DNA of 64,000 nt from Chitinophagaceae bacterium PMP191F (GCA_001302245.1 LGYU01000009.1:186001-250000), one strand, 5' to 3'; counted from the first letter of the stretch, positions 45,902-55,829 are shown. A program made the numbers and translations. The notes: generated by a model not told the origin, from the letters alone.

Positions 45902-48405
45902 GAAACACCGCAAAAACTACAACGCTGGAAAGCAAGTTTCCATTACTGGCGGTGGAACACAACTGCGTCATTTCAAAAGATGCAGACATTACCGCCTGCT
46001 TTCGGGTACACCTGCCGGAACTGTTTACCGTAGCATCACCGGAGTACGATGCCATACACTCCGCATGGCACAAGGCAATCAAAACCTTACCGGATTACTC
46101 CATCATCCACAAACAGGATTGGTTCATCAAGGAAAATTATGCACCGGATATTGCACAGGACGGATTGAGTTTCTTAGCGAAATCCTACCAGCAACATTTC
46201 AACGAGCGTCCTTTTCTCAACCATTACTGCTACCTCTTTTTGACGAAGACAACCAAAGAGCGTATGCGGATGCAAAGCAACTTTAGTTCGCTTTGCAAAG
46301 GCGTTCTTATCCCGAAAGAAATAAGGGATAAAGAAACCGTCCGCCGATTTATGGAAGCGGTGGCGCAATTCGAGCGCATCATCAACGACAGCGGGTTTGT
46401 GAAACTGGAACGGTTGACAGAAGATGACATCATCGGTGCAAATGAAAAACAGGGATTGTTGGAGCAATACCTGACCTTATCACGGACAGCCAATACGCCG
46501 TTGCAGGATTTGGCACTCGGTACGGAAGATGTGCGCATCGGTAATAAGCGATTGTGCCTGCACACGCTTTCAGATACAGACGATTTGCCCGGAACAGTAT
46601 CAGCAAATACACGTTATGAAAAGCTGTCCACCGATAGAAGCGACTGCCTGTTGTCCTTTGCGGCTCCGGTGGGCTTGCTCCTTAGCTGTAACCATATCTA
46701 CAACCAGTATTTATTTTTGGATAACAGCGATGAGAACCTGCGCAAGTTTGAAAAATCCGCAAGGAATATGCACTCGCTGGCAAGGTATAGCCGTGCAAAT
46801 CAAATCAACAAAGAGTGGATTGAAAAGTACCTGAACGAAGCCCACAGCTTCGGGCTTTCGTCTATCCGTGCGCACTTCAATGTAATGGCGTGGTCGGATG
46901 ATGCAAACGAACTCAAACAGCTAAAGAACGATACCGGTAGCGCATTGGCTTTAATGGAGTGCAAGCCTCGCCACAATACCATTGACGTTGCCACGCTGTA
47001 TTGGGCGGCTATGCCGGGCAATGCGGCCGACTTTCCAAGCGAGGAAAGTTTTTACACGTTCATTGAACCCGCCCTGTGTTTCTTCACCGAAGAAACCAAT
47101 TATCAAAGTTCACCATCGCCTTTCGGTATCAAGATGGCAGACAGGCTTACGGGTAAGCCTATCCATTTGGATATTTCCGACCTGCCAATGAAAAAAGGCA
47201 TCATCACGAACCGCAACAAGTTCATCTTGGGGCCATCGGGTTCGGGTAAGTCTTTTTTCACTAACCACATGGTGCGCCAATATTACGAACAGGGCGCACA
47301 CGTCCTGCTCGTGGACACAGGTAATTCCTATCAGGGCTTATGCGAACTGATTAAAGGAAAGACCAGAGGTGAAGACGGGGTTTACTTTACTTACACCGAA
47401 GAGAACCCGATTGCGTTCAATCCCTTTTATACCGATGACGGCGTATTTGACATTGAGAAAAGGGAAAGCATCAAAACCCTCATCCTTACGCTTTGGAAGC
47501 GTGATGACGAACCGCCGAAGCGTTCGGAAGAAGTGGCGTTGTCAAACGCCGTGAGCGGTTACATTGACCACATTAAGCAAAACGATGAATACCCATCGTT
47601 CAACGGATTCTACGAATATGTAAAGGGTGATTACAAAACGGTACTGGAAGAAAAGCAGGTAAGGGAAAAAGACTTTGACCTCGCCAATTTCCTGAACGTA
47701 CTGGAACCTTACTACAAGGGCGGCGAATACGATTACCTGTTGAACTCCGATAAGCAACTCGACCTGCTTTCCAAACGTTTTATCGTGTTTGAAATTGATG
47801 CGATAAAAGACCACAAAATCCTCTTTCCCGTGGTCACAATCATCATTATGGAAGTGTTCATCAACAAGATGCGCAGGCTCAAAGGTGTGCGTAAGCTGAT
47901 ACTGATTGAAGAAGCGTGGAAAGCGATTGCTAAAGAGGGTATGGCAGAATACATCAAGTATTTGTTTAAGACCGTCCGCAAATTCTTTGGTGAAGCCATC
48001 GTGGTTACGCAGGAAGTGGACGACATCATCCAGTCGCCCATCGTGAAAGAAAGTATCATCAACAACTCCGACTGCAAAATCCTGCTTGACCAGCGCAAGT
48101 ACATGAACAAGTTCGATGACATTCAGGCGATGCTCGGACTTACCGAAAAGGAAAAATCACAAATCCTTTCCATCAACATGAACAACGACCCGTCAAGGCT
48201 TTACAAAGAAGTATGGATTGGGCTGGGCGGTACGCATTCCGCAGTTTACGCCACAGAGGTATCGCTCGAAGAATACTTAGCCTACACCACGGAGGAAACC
48301 GAAAAAATGGAAGTGATGCAGCTTGCCCATGAACTGGATGGTAACGTGGAGCAAGCCATTAAACGCATTGCCCTCCAAAGACGTGAGAAAGCAAACAGTT
48401 ACTAA
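45898..48405 (+). CDS. traG: VirB4-like transfer ATPase TraG
   Basis: An 835-residue ATPase that powers the type IV channel. Walker A LGPSGSGKSFF lies near residue 447 and Walker B LILIEEAWKAIAKEG near 668; VVTQEVDDIIQSPIV follows as in VirB4 proteins. It matches TraG of CTnDOT-type systems. Translationally coupled to traF. Confidence 0.95.
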   Translation: MRNTAKTTTLESKFPLLAVEHNCVISKDADITACFRVHLPELFTVASPEYDAIHSAWHKAIKTLPDYSIIHKQDWFIKENYAPDIAQDGLSFLAKSYQQHFNERPFLNHYCYLFLTKTTKERMRMQSNFSSLCKGVLIPKEIRDKETVRRFMEAVAQFERIINDSGFVKLERLTEDDIIGANEKQGLLEQYLTLSRTANTPLQDLALGTEDVRIGNKRLCLHTLSDTDDLPGTVSANTRYEKLSTDRSDCLLSFAAPVGLLLSCNHIYNQYLFLDNSDENLRKFEKSARNMHSLARYSRANQINKEWIEKYLNEAHSFGLSSIRAHFNVMAWSDDANELKQLKNDTGSALALMECKPRHNTIDVATLYWAAMPGNAADFPSEESFYTFIEPALCFFTEETNYQSSPSPFGIKMADRLTGKPIHLDISDLPMKKGIITNRNKFILGPSGSGKSFFTNHMVRQYYEQGAHVLLVDTGNSYQGLCELIKGKTRGEDGVYFTYTEENPIAFNPFYTDDGVFDIEKRESIKTLILTLWKRDDEPPKRSEEVALSNAVSGYIDHIKQNDEYPSFNGFYEYVKGDYKTVLEEKQVREKDFDLANFLNVLEPYYKGGEYDYLLNSDKQLDLLSKRFIVFEIDAIKDHKILFPVVTIIIMEVFINKMRRLKGVRKLILIEEAWKAIAKEGMAEYIKYLFKTVRKFFGEAIVVTQEVDDIIQSPIVKESIINNSDCKILLDQRKYMNKFDDIQAMLGLTEKEKSQILSINMNNDPSRLYKEVWIGLGGTHSAVYATEVSLEEYLAYTTEETEKMEVMQLAHELDGNVEQAIKRIALQRREKANSY

Positions 48406-48425
48406 TCATTTTAAAAGCAAGAGAA

Positions 48426-48641
48426 GTGGAAAAGGAGAAAATCACACTGCCCATTGGTGGTAACAAGGCTTTGATATTTGAAGCCGACCCCACCAACAAA
48501 GAGGAACAGGATTTTGCAAAACTGTGCAAGGAAGCAGCAGCATCCCAACCTCAAAGCCTGCAAGACTTTTTTACCCGGCTCAATGACCTGCAACAAAAGA
48601 AGCCTCCTGAACCAAAAAGGAAAATGGGTCGGAAAATGTAA
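48426..48641 (+). CDS. Small soluble protein between traG and traI
   Basis: A 71-residue protein starting with GTG at 48426. It is charged, with an acidic N-terminal half and a basic C-terminal half (PEPKRKMGRKM), and has no membrane segment. It keeps a reading frame without stops between traG and traI and has the codon use of its neighbours, so it may be a real accessory gene. No family recognised. Confidence 0.5.
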   Translation: MEKEKITLPIGGNKALIFEADPTNKEEQDFAKLCKEAAASQPQSLQDFFTRLNDLQQKKPPEPKRKMGRKM

Positions 48642-48703
48642 AGCAGCTTTTCAACAGGAAAAGAAAAAATCAAACAGTTATTAATTTTTAAAAATCAGAA
48701 ACA

Positions 48704-49336
48704 ATGAAAAAAGCAATGTTACTGGTGTGTACGGCAATTATGCTTGCCGTTGCACCATCCGCTAAAGCACAATTTGTAGTAACTGACCCCGGTAATCTTA
48801 TCTCCGGCATTCTCAACAGTGCAAACGAAATCGTGCAGACCTCATCCACCGTATCGAATGTGGTTAAGAATTTCAATGAGGTAAAAAAGGTGTATGACCA
48901 AGGCAAAGAGTATTACGACAAACTGAAAGCCGTAAACAACCTGGTTAAAGATGCCCGCAAGGTACAGCAGACCGTTTTGCTGGTGGGCGATGTGTCCGAA
49001 ATGTACGTGAAGAATTTCGGCAAGATGATGAACGACCCCAATTTCACCCCACAGGAATTGACGGCAATTGCTAATGGTTATTCTACGCTTCTGAATGAAA
49101 GTACCGAGTTGCTGAAAGAGTTGAAACAAATCGTTACCTCGACCGGGCTTTCCTTAAATGATAAGGAGCGTATGGATATAATCGACAAAGTGTACAAAGA
49201 GGTTAAGGACTACCATAACCTTGTACGCTATTACACCAATAAAAATATTTCTGTAAGCATTTTGAGGGCGAAGAAACAGAACAACACCAAGCGTGTGCTG
49301 GAACTGTACGGAACCGCAGAACAAAAATATTGGTAA
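48704..49336 (+). CDS. traI: Conjugative transfer protein TraI (DUF4141)
   Basis: A 210-residue exported protein with a signal peptide ending SAKAQ. The helical body (VVKNFNEVKKVYDQGKEYYD) resembles VirB5-type proteins, and DUF4141/TraI is assigned to the same position in Bacteroidota transfer clusters. It is four bases upstream of traJ. Confidence 0.9.
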   Translation: MKKAMLLVCTAIMLAVAPSAKAQFVVTDPGNLISGILNSANEIVQTSSTVSNVVKNFNEVKKVYDQGKEYYDKLKAVNNLVKDARKVQQTVLLVGDVSEMYVKNFGKMMNDPNFTPQELTAIANGYSTLLNESTELLKELKQIVTSTGLSLNDKERMDIIDKVYKEVKDYHNLVRYYTNKNISVSILRAKKQNNTKRVLELYGTAEQKYW

Positions 49337-49339
49337 GCT

Positions 49340-50338
49340 ATGGAATGGAATAACCTTCACGAAATGCTGCGCAGCCTGTACGATGAAATGATGCCATTGA
49401 CGGCAGACATGGCTGCAATAGCCAAAGGAATTGCCGGATTGGGCGCACTGTTCTACGTTGCGCTGAAAGTGTGGCAGGCGTTGAGCCGGGCAGAACCCAT
49501 AGACGTGTTCCCTTTGCTCCGTCCGTTCGCCATCGGGCTTTGCATTATGTTTTTTCCCACGATGGTTTTAGGAACCATCAATGCGGTAATGTCTCCCGTA
49601 GTAAAAGGCACGCACTCCATGCTCGAAGGGCAGGTACTTGACCTGAACAAGCTACAACAGCAAAAAGACCAGTTGGAGCGGGAAGCCATGCTTCGCAATC
49701 CCGAAACCGCTTACCTCGTAAGCGACGAGGAATTTGATAAGAAGCTGGACGAATTGGGCTGGTCGCCGTCCGATTTGGCTACCATGACGGGAATGTATCT
49801 CGACAGGCAAGCCTATAAAATGGAGAAAGCCATAAAGGAGTGGTTTCGTGACCTGCTGGAGATACTCTTTCAGGCAGCGGCATTGGTCATAGATACGATA
49901 CGGACGTTCTTCCTCATCGTACTGTCTATATTGGGGCCGATAGCCTTTGCGATAAGCGTTTGGGACGGTTTTCAGTCCACGCTCACGCAATGGCTAACCC
50001 GATATATCAGCGTTTATCTGTGGCTGCCCATATCCGATATGTTCAGTTCCATACTGGCGAAAATACAATCGCTCATACTGGAGCGGGATATTGAAATGCT
50101 GGCAGACCCTACTTACATCCCCGATACTTCCAATACCGTGTATATCATTTTTATGCTGATAGGCATAGTGGGCTACTTCACTATCCCAACGGTGGCGGGC
50201 TGGGTAATACAGGCAGGCGGTGCAGGAAACTTTATGCGTAACGTAAACTCTACGGCTGCAAAAACAGGAAATCTTGCCGGAGCCGGAACGGGAGCCGCAG
50301 TGGGCAACATTGGCGGCAGGCTATTGAACAAAAATTAA
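49340..50338 (+). CDS. traJ: Inner-membrane transfer protein TraJ
   Basis: A 332-residue polytopic protein with helices at about residues 20-45, 60-80, 180-210 and 260-290, and a Gly/Ala-rich C-terminus (GNLAGAGTGAAVGNIGGRLL). The layout is that of VirB6/TrbL-type channel components. It matches TraJ of CTnDOT-type elements. Confidence 0.93.
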   Translation: MEWNNLHEMLRSLYDEMMPLTADMAAIAKGIAGLGALFYVALKVWQALSRAEPIDVFPLLRPFAIGLCIMFFPTMVLGTINAVMSPVVKGTHSMLEGQVLDLNKLQQQKDQLEREAMLRNPETAYLVSDEEFDKKLDELGWSPSDLATMTGMYLDRQAYKMEKAIKEWFRDLLEILFQAAALVIDTIRTFFLIVLSILGPIAFAISVWDGFQSTLTQWLTRYISVYLWLPISDMFSSILAKIQSLILERDIEMLADPTYIPDTSNTVYIIFMLIGIVGYFTIPTVAGWVIQAGGAGNFMRNVNSTAAKTGNLAGAGTGAAVGNIGGRLLNKN

Positions 50339-50349
50339 TCATCGTAAAA

Positions 50350-50973
50350 ATGGAATTTAAAACATTAAGAAACATCGAAAACAGTTTTAGACAGATAAGA
50401 CTGTACGCTATTGTTTTTGCCATTCTCTGCATTGCAGTGGTAGGATATGCCCTTTGGCAGTCCTACCGCTTTGCGGAGTTACAAAGACAAAAGATTTATG
50501 TATTGGATAACGGCAAATCATTGATGCTTGCTTTATCACAGGATGCCAGCATTAACCGACCAGTGGAAGCCCGTGAACACGTTAGGCGTTTCCATGAATT
50601 GTTTTTTACGCTCGCACCCGATAAGAATGCTATCGAAAGCAATATGAAGCGGGCTTTTAATCTCGCAGATAAATCGGCTTTTGATTACTACAAAGACCTT
50701 TCGGAAAAGGGCTATTACAACCGTATCATTTCGGGCAACGTACAACAGCGCATCGAAGTAGATAGTGTCGTCTGCAATTTCGATACCTATCCTTATGCGG
50801 TTCGTACCTACGCCAAGCAATTCATCATCCGTTCAAGCAATGTAACCAGGCGCAGCCTTGTTACCTCTTGCTACCTCGTGAACTCCGTCCGTTCGGACAA
50901 CAATCCGCAGGGCTTCAACATCGAAAAATTTGCCGTGCTGGAAAACAAAGACATGGAGGTTATCGAACGCTAA
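50350..50973 (+). CDS. traK: Conjugative transfer protein TraK
   Basis: A 207-residue protein with one N-terminal helix (LYAIVFAILCIAVVGYALW) and a periplasmic domain (REHVRRFHELFFTLAPDKNA), similar in plan to VirB8. It matches TraK. Eleven bases separate it from traJ. Confidence 0.92.
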   Translation: MEFKTLRNIENSFRQIRLYAIVFAILCIAVVGYALWQSYRFAELQRQKIYVLDNGKSLMLALSQDASINRPVEAREHVRRFHELFFTLAPDKNAIESNMKRAFNLADKSAFDYYKDLSEKGYYNRIISGNVQQRIEVDSVVCNFDTYPYAVRTYAKQFIIRSSNVTRRSLVTSCYLVNSVRSDNNPQGFNIEKFAVLENKDMEVIER

Positions 50974-50983
50974 AACCAATTTT

Positions 50984-51412
50984 ATGGAAGCATTATCAGA
51001 TTTAAACACGTTCGCCAAAATCCTTACCGACAAAGGATATAACGGCTATTTCCATACGCAGGGGGCATATCCCGGAAAGCTCAAAGATAGCATAGGCGAA
51101 TACCTCGAAAGTTGTCGTAAAGGAACAGAGGGCGCACCTAAGCCCGTACTGTTGGTTACGGGCTACCTGCAATGGGCAGGTGAAGACAAGCCCCATGTGG
51201 AATGCAGTATGTGGGTCAAGTACCTGAACGGAAAATTCTTCCTCTCAAAAATGGAGGTTTCAAGAAAAGACCAATACGGGCAATTATTGAAGCATTCGGA
51301 ACTCACAAATCTATCAGTGGTTACCGCTCCCAAAGTAAGGGAGGCAATCGCTTTGGTGAGTGATGCGCCTAAGCAAAGAGTTGTTCCCAAAAGCAAAGGT
51401 TTCAGGCACTAA
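50984..51412 (+). CDS. Conserved soluble protein between traK and traL
   Basis: A 142-residue protein without signal peptide or membrane segment. Visible segments include AKILTDKGYNGYFHTQGAYP and PVLLVTGYLQWAGEDKPHVE. It begins ten bases after traK. Proteins in this position are typical of flavobacterial and sphingobacterial variants of the transfer cluster, but I know no function. Confidence 0.75.
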   Translation: MEALSDLNTFAKILTDKGYNGYFHTQGAYPGKLKDSIGEYLESCRKGTEGAPKPVLLVTGYLQWAGEDKPHVECSMWVKYLNGKFFLSKMEVSRKDQYGQLLKHSELTNLSVVTAPKVREAIALVSDAPKQRVVPKSKGFRH

Positions 51413-51425
51413 AAACAGTCAAGGA

Positions 51426-51710
51426 ATGAAAAAGTTACGAACAAAAATCAGCAAGTGGTTTGACAGGCTCGATGACAGGTGGCGGGAGTTGCCCATAAAA
51501 AAACAGCACCGCTATACGCTATTGCTTTTCGCTGGCTATGTGTTGTTGTCCATTATAGTAATAGCAAAAGTCTGCTATGATGTTGGCGCAAGCGATAGCA
51601 AGCTGAAAATAGAGCATATCGAAAACCCGCTTATCAAACAAAACAAGTCCCCGGTATCGCCGCAGGACAGTATTTCAAAAATCCTAAAAAATAAGATGTA
51701 TGAAAGATAA
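51426..51710 (+). CDS. traL: Conjugative transfer protein TraL (DUF3989)
   Basis: A 94-residue protein with a basic N-terminal region (KISKWFDRLDDRWRELPIKK) and one membrane helix (LLLFAGYVLLSIIVIAKVCY). Matches DUF3989/TraL. Start ATG at 51426 follows the family. Its last codons overlap the TraM start. Confidence 0.85.
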   Translation: MKKLRTKISKWFDRLDDRWRELPIKKQHRYTLLLFAGYVLLSIIVIAKVCYDVGASDSKLKIEHIENPLIKQNKSPVSPQDSISKILKNKMYER

Positions 51711-53031
51711 TGAAAACAAAAAAGTGAGTATTCTGGTCGAAGATGACGACCTGAATAACCAGCAGGATGCACCGAAAGACGGTGCGCAGAACAAAGCCGA
51801 AAAGCTAAAAAAGCCAATCATTTTTGTCCTTATGGGCGTGGTATTTCTCGGCTGTATGTATTTAATCTTCAAACCATCTTCCGACAAGAAAAAGGCGGTA
51901 GATATAGGTTTGAATGATGCCGTACCACAGGCTACCGATGCCGGAATGCAATCGGATAAGCAAAAAGCGTATGAACAGGAAATGCTGGAACAGAAAGAAC
52001 AGGAAAAACGCAATGCGCTTATGTCCCTTTCCGATTACTGGAGCGAAGACAGTGCCGCCGACAAGAAAGCTGCTAATCCGGATGAGGTTAACGAAGACGG
52101 ATCTGCTTACGGAGGTGGTATGCCTGCTAAGGGCAATCCGGCTTTGAGCAGTTATCGCAATGCCCAAAGTACTTTAGGTTCATTTTACGACAACAACGAT
52201 TATCAAACGCAGGAACTCCGCAAACAGGTTGATGAACTGAAAGAGAAACTGGCGGAAAAGGATGTACCCGCTACAACGACCGTGCAAGACCAAATGGCAT
52301 TGATGGAGAAGTCGTACCAAATGGCGGCAAAGTACTTGCCAACAAATACAGTTCCACAATCCAATAAAGTAGATACAACGGTTCCGGTAAAGGGTGGCGG
52401 TACGCAAAAAGAACATTTTGTAGCGTTCTCACCTGTGAGGAAAACTGCGGTGTCTGCATTGTACCGTGAGCCGACAGACAGTGCTTTTCTTGCCAACTGG
52501 AACGAAACCCGTAACAGGGGATTTTATACAGCCGGAACCAGTAAGCAGGTACAGCAGCCCAAAAACAGCATCAGGGCGATAGTACAGGAAACGCAGACTG
52601 TAACCGATGAAAGTGGTGTGCGCTTGCGTTTGATGGAAACTGCGAAAACGCCCGGTCGTACTATTCCGGCGGGAACGGTGCTAACAGCAAATGCAAAGTT
52701 TGCAGGCGGTAGGTTACAGTTGAAAATAACGTCCATTGAATTTGAGGGCAATATTATCCCTATGGAAATAACCGTGTACGATTTGGACGGACAACAAGGC
52801 TTATATGTGCCTTATTCGCCTGAAGTAAATGCCTTAACGGAAATAGCCTCCAACATGAGCCAGACGTCCGGCACGTCCATTATGATGACCCGCTCTGCAG
52901 GGCAGCAGGCGGCAGGCGACCTTTCCCGTGGCGTGGTGCAGGGTATATCGGGCTACTTCTCTAAAAAACTAAGAACACCGAAAGTTACCGTTAAAGCCGG
53001 TCATCAACTTTTCCTTGTTTCAAAAAACTAA
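51700..53031 (+). CDS. traM: VirB10-like transfer protein TraM
   Basis: A 443-residue protein with a cytosolic N-terminal tail, one helix (IIFVLMGVVFLGCMYLIF), a coiled-coil stretch (QELRKQVDELKEKLAEKD) and a C-terminal domain with PGRTIPAGTVLTANAKFAGG, the segment characteristic of VirB10/TrbI-like proteins that span the envelope. Matches TraM of CTnDOT-type elements. Confidence 0.93.
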   Translation: MKDNENKKVSILVEDDDLNNQQDAPKDGAQNKAEKLKKPIIFVLMGVVFLGCMYLIFKPSSDKKKAVDIGLNDAVPQATDAGMQSDKQKAYEQEMLEQKEQEKRNALMSLSDYWSEDSAADKKAANPDEVNEDGSAYGGGMPAKGNPALSSYRNAQSTLGSFYDNNDYQTQELRKQVDELKEKLAEKDVPATTTVQDQMALMEKSYQMAAKYLPTNTVPQSNKVDTTVPVKGGGTQKEHFVAFSPVRKTAVSALYREPTDSAFLANWNETRNRGFYTAGTSKQVQQPKNSIRAIVQETQTVTDESGVRLRLMETAKTPGRTIPAGTVLTANAKFAGGRLQLKITSIEFEGNIIPMEITVYDLDGQQGLYVPYSPEVNALTEIASNMSQTSGTSIMMTRSAGQQAAGDLSRGVVQGISGYFSKKLRTPKVTVKAGHQLFLVSKN

Positions 53032-53058
53032 TGTTCAACACTAAAAATCAGCAATAAA

Positions 53059-53961
53059 ATGAAAGCAATATTTAAAAGTCTTTTGGCAATGGCTTGTTTA
53101 ATAGCCTTTACTGCCAATACCAATGCGCAGCAGGTTGCATCTAATACAAGCAAATTAAGCATGGGTAAAGTAGAACCTTACGAAATGCAGGTAACGTACA
53201 ATAAGACCTCCCATTTGATTTTTCCGGCAGCCATCCGGTATGTGGATTTGGGCAGTGAATACCTGATTGCAGGTAAGGCAGATGATGCCGAAAACGTGCT
53301 GCGTATAAAGGCTACCGTTAAAGATTTTAAAGAAGAAACCAATTTTTCTGTAATTACCGATGATGGTCGTTTCTACAACTTCAATGTTTTTTACAGTGCT
53401 TATCCAACCACCCTGAATTATGATTTACTGACGATGCAAAAAGCATCAGACAGGGAAAACGGTAACGATGTGCTGTTTGAGGAATTGGGGAGCAATTCGC
53501 CATCGCTGGCCGGGTTGCTCATGGAAACCATTTATAAAAAGGACAAAAGGATTGTAAAGCATATAGCCTCCAAAAGTTACGGCGTACAGTTTCTACTGAA
53601 AGGCATCTATGTACACAACGGCAAATTTTATTTTCATACAGAGTTGCGCAATACAAGCAACGTTCCGTTTGCTATTGACTTTGTGAATTTCAAAGTAGTA
53701 GATAAGAAAGTGGCGAAGCGTACCGTAGTGCAGGAAAAGCCAATGACCCCGTTGCGTATGTATAAACCGCTTACCGAAATTGCGGGCAATACGACTGACC
53801 AAAACGTCTTCCTACTCGACCAGTTCACCATTACCGATGATAAGGTATTGGTAATTGAAATCTTTGAAAAGAATGGCGGCAGGCAGCAAGCCTTACAGGT
53901 CGAAAATTCCGACCTCGTACACGCCAAGCTGGTAAACGCTATGCACCTAAAGATTAAGTAA
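53059..53961 (+). CDS. traN: VirB9-like transfer protein TraN
   Basis: A 300-residue exported protein with a signal peptide ending in TANTNAQQ and beta-rich body (HLIFPAAIRYVDLGSEYLIA), matching TraN, which takes the VirB9/TraN place in the outer-membrane part of the channel. Confidence 0.92.
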   Translation: MKAIFKSLLAMACLIAFTANTNAQQVASNTSKLSMGKVEPYEMQVTYNKTSHLIFPAAIRYVDLGSEYLIAGKADDAENVLRIKATVKDFKEETNFSVITDDGRFYNFNVFYSAYPTTLNYDLLTMQKASDRENGNDVLFEELGSNSPSLAGLLMETIYKKDKRIVKHIASKSYGVQFLLKGIYVHNGKFYFHTELRNTSNVPFAIDFVNFKVVDKKVAKRTVVQEKPMTPLRMYKPLTEIAGNTTDQNVFLLDQFTITDDKVLVIEIFEKNGGRQQALQVENSDLVHAKLVNAMHLKIK

Positions 53962-53978
53962 CCAAAACAGAAAAAACA

Positions 53979-54536
53979 ATGACAAAATACATTTTTGCTG
54001 TAATGCTTGCGGTGTTGAGCATTACAGCAACGCAAGCACAACGAATGACACCCGGACAAAAAGGACTGGAAGTAAACGCCGGATTGTTATCTAAGAAAGT
54101 AAAGGATAATTACTTTTTGAATTTGACCCTTACTGTAAATAGCAGAGCTGGAAACTATTGGATTTGGGGTGCAGAATATACCCACCAATTTGCCGATTAC
54201 AGGACTGTACAAATACCTCTTGAAACCTATACGGGTGAAATGGGGTACAGCCTCCAGCTTTTAGGCGATGCAAGAAAGACTACAAACCTTAATGCGGGGC
54301 TTACTGCTGTTGCCGGGTACGAAACCATTAACCGGAGTGATGCAACGCTCTATGATGGCTCTAAAGTCCTCGACAAAGACAATTTTATTTACGGAGCCGG
54401 AGGGCGTTTGTCTTTGGAAACATACCTGTCCGACAGGTTTGTGCTGCTCCTGCAAGGTCGTACCAAAGTATTATGGGGTACAGATTTAAAACAGTTCCGC
54501 CCATCAGCAGGCATTGGGCTAAGGTTTAACTTTTAA
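53979..54536 (+). CDS. traO: Conjugative transfer protein TraO
   Basis: A 185-residue protein with a signal peptide (VMLAVLSITATQAQ) and alternating beta-strands ending in IGLRFNF, which fits a small outer-membrane barrel. Matches TraO. Seventeen bases after traN. Confidence 0.9.
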   Translation: MTKYIFAVMLAVLSITATQAQRMTPGQKGLEVNAGLLSKKVKDNYFLNLTLTVNSRAGNYWIWGAEYTHQFADYRTVQIPLETYTGEMGYSLQLLGDARKTTNLNAGLTAVAGYETINRSDATLYDGSKVLDKDNFIYGAGGRLSLETYLSDRFVLLLQGRTKVLWGTDLKQFRPSAGIGLRFNF

Positions 54537-54547
54537 AAAGAATAACA

Positions 54548-54982
54548 ATGAAACGATTTTTGAATAGAAATAAATTTTTGTGGCTGCTTCTCCTGGTCTT
54601 TACAAGTGCCGCCGTGTTATCGTCCTGTAATAAGGAGGAACTCGACATACAGCAGAACTATCCGTTTGAGGTCAAAGTGATGCCAGTTCCGGGAGATGTG
54701 GCAAACGGGCAGACTGTTGAAATAAGGTTTACCATTGAACGGAGTGGTAATTTCAACGATGCAAAATACTTTATCCGCTATTTCCAATATGACGGGCAAG
54801 GCGCATTGCGATATTACAGCGAACCGCCGTATATGCCTAATGATTTGTACCAATTGCCAGCGACACAGTTCCGGCTGTATTACACCTCACAATCTGCCGT
54901 ATCGCAGTCGTTTGATGTATGGATAAGCGACAATTTCGGGAACGAAAAGCAGATAAGTTTTCAATTTAATAATAAAGACTAA
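54548..54982 (+). CDS. traQ: Transfer lipoprotein TraQ (DUF3872)
   Basis: A 144-residue lipoprotein (lipobox SAAVLSSC) with a single beta-sandwich-like domain (QNYPFEVKVMPVPGDVANGQ). Matches DUF3872/TraQ. It is the last transfer gene here; TraP was not found between traO and traQ. A terminator follows. Confidence 0.88.
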   Translation: MKRFLNRNKFLWLLLLVFTSAAVLSSCNKEELDIQQNYPFEVKVMPVPGDVANGQTVEIRFTIERSGNFNDAKYFIRYFQYDGQGALRYYSEPPYMPNDLYQLPATQFRLYYTSQSAVSQSFDVWISDNFGNEKQISFQFNNKD

Positions 54983-55010
54983 GCGAACGGCTATACCAAT
55001 CGGAAAATAG

Positions 55011-55046
55011 AAGTCGTCTGACCTAAAAAGTCGGACGACTTTTTTA
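55011..55046. terminator. Terminator closing the transfer operon
   Basis: A 12-base stem (AAGTCGTCTGAC with GTCGGACGACTT, one G-U pair) and a T-run at its plus-strand end. It lies between traQ and the convergent receiver gene and should stop transcription from the transfer side. Confidence 0.85.
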
Positions 55047-55068
55047 TTGCAGTTCTTAATTTGTGCCG

Positions 55069-55500
55069 TTATAAGCTGTGACTGCTAAAATATTCTGCTG
55101 CTATTTCACTAATTCCAACACTGACATATTTCCTGTCTTTGCTCAATGCTTTTACGGCGGTTATTATCTCATCAGGGTCGGCGAATTTCAATATATAGCC
55201 CGATACACCAGCTTTCAGCATAGTTCTAACACTTTCCTCTGCATCATCGGTACTTGATATTAATAGCTTTAAATCGGGATGTTTTTCGAGTAACAATTTT
55301 GCTGCCGCAAAATCTTCTTCGACGATGCACACATCGGGCAGCTCGCCGTCTTCATCTATTTTCATTAATGCTTTTTCGCTGTCACTCACTTGAAATTGTA
55401 CAATATAGCCAGCATTTTCAAGTTGATTTATGGAAGTATATCCCAGATGTTCGTTGTTATCTATAATGGCTATGCGAATTGCTTTTTCATTACTGTTCAT
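55069..55500 (-). CDS. Stand-alone receiver-like protein lacking the phosphoacceptor Asp
   Basis: A 143-residue protein with the receiver fold: IRIAIIDNNEHLGYTSINQL at the start, LKLLISSTDD, and GVSGYILKFADPDEIITAVK with the conserved lysine. At the position of the phosphorylated Asp it reads PDVCIVEEDF, with Glu instead of Asp, and no output domain follows. It may be a constitutively active-like or degraded regulator, perhaps derived from an RteB-like protein. Confidence 0.8.
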   Translation of the reverse strand: MNSNEKAIRIAIIDNNEHLGYTSINQLENAGYIVQFQVSDSEKALMKIDEDGELPDVCIVEEDFAAAKLLLEKHPDLKLLISSTDDAEESVRTMLKAGVSGYILKFADPDEIITAVKALSKDRKYVSVGISEIAAEYFSSHSL

Positions 55501-55512
55501 AATCTTGCAATA

Positions 55513-55770
55513 TTATTTGTTACGTTTAATCCGTCCCCACCAGCTTTTATTTGTAGATGGAGGGGTTGGCTTTGTCCTTTCTTCTTTTTGTATATCTCTG
55601 ATTTCATGAGCGGTCAGCCAATCATGAAAATGTTGGACATCATTGGGGCAAAAGTGTACTATCTTCCCGTTTTTAAGTGATATGGTAAAAATGCCACTGG
55701 CAACTGCAAAAGCCGATAATTCGGAGGCAGAAAATTGAAAGGCAAGGTAGGTATTGTTTGCAGTGTCCAT
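55513..55770 (-). CDS. Small protein of unknown function next to receiver gene
   Basis: An 85-residue protein starting MDTANNTYLAFQFSASELSA; the upstream TTG extension is not family-like. C-terminal half is Pro/Lys-rich (TKPTPPSTNKSWWGRIKRNK). It is 12 bases upstream of the receiver gene on the same strand, so the two are probably cotranscribed. No domain recognised. Confidence 0.6.
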   Translation of the reverse strand: MDTANNTYLAFQFSASELSAFAVASGIFTISLKNGKIVHFCPNDVQHFHDWLTAHEIRDIQKEERTKPTPPSTNKSWWGRIKRNK

Positions 55771-55829
55771 AATATCCGTTTTAGTATTGGAAGCCTGCAA
55801 CAAAAAGAGGCGCAGGCAACCACACTTAC

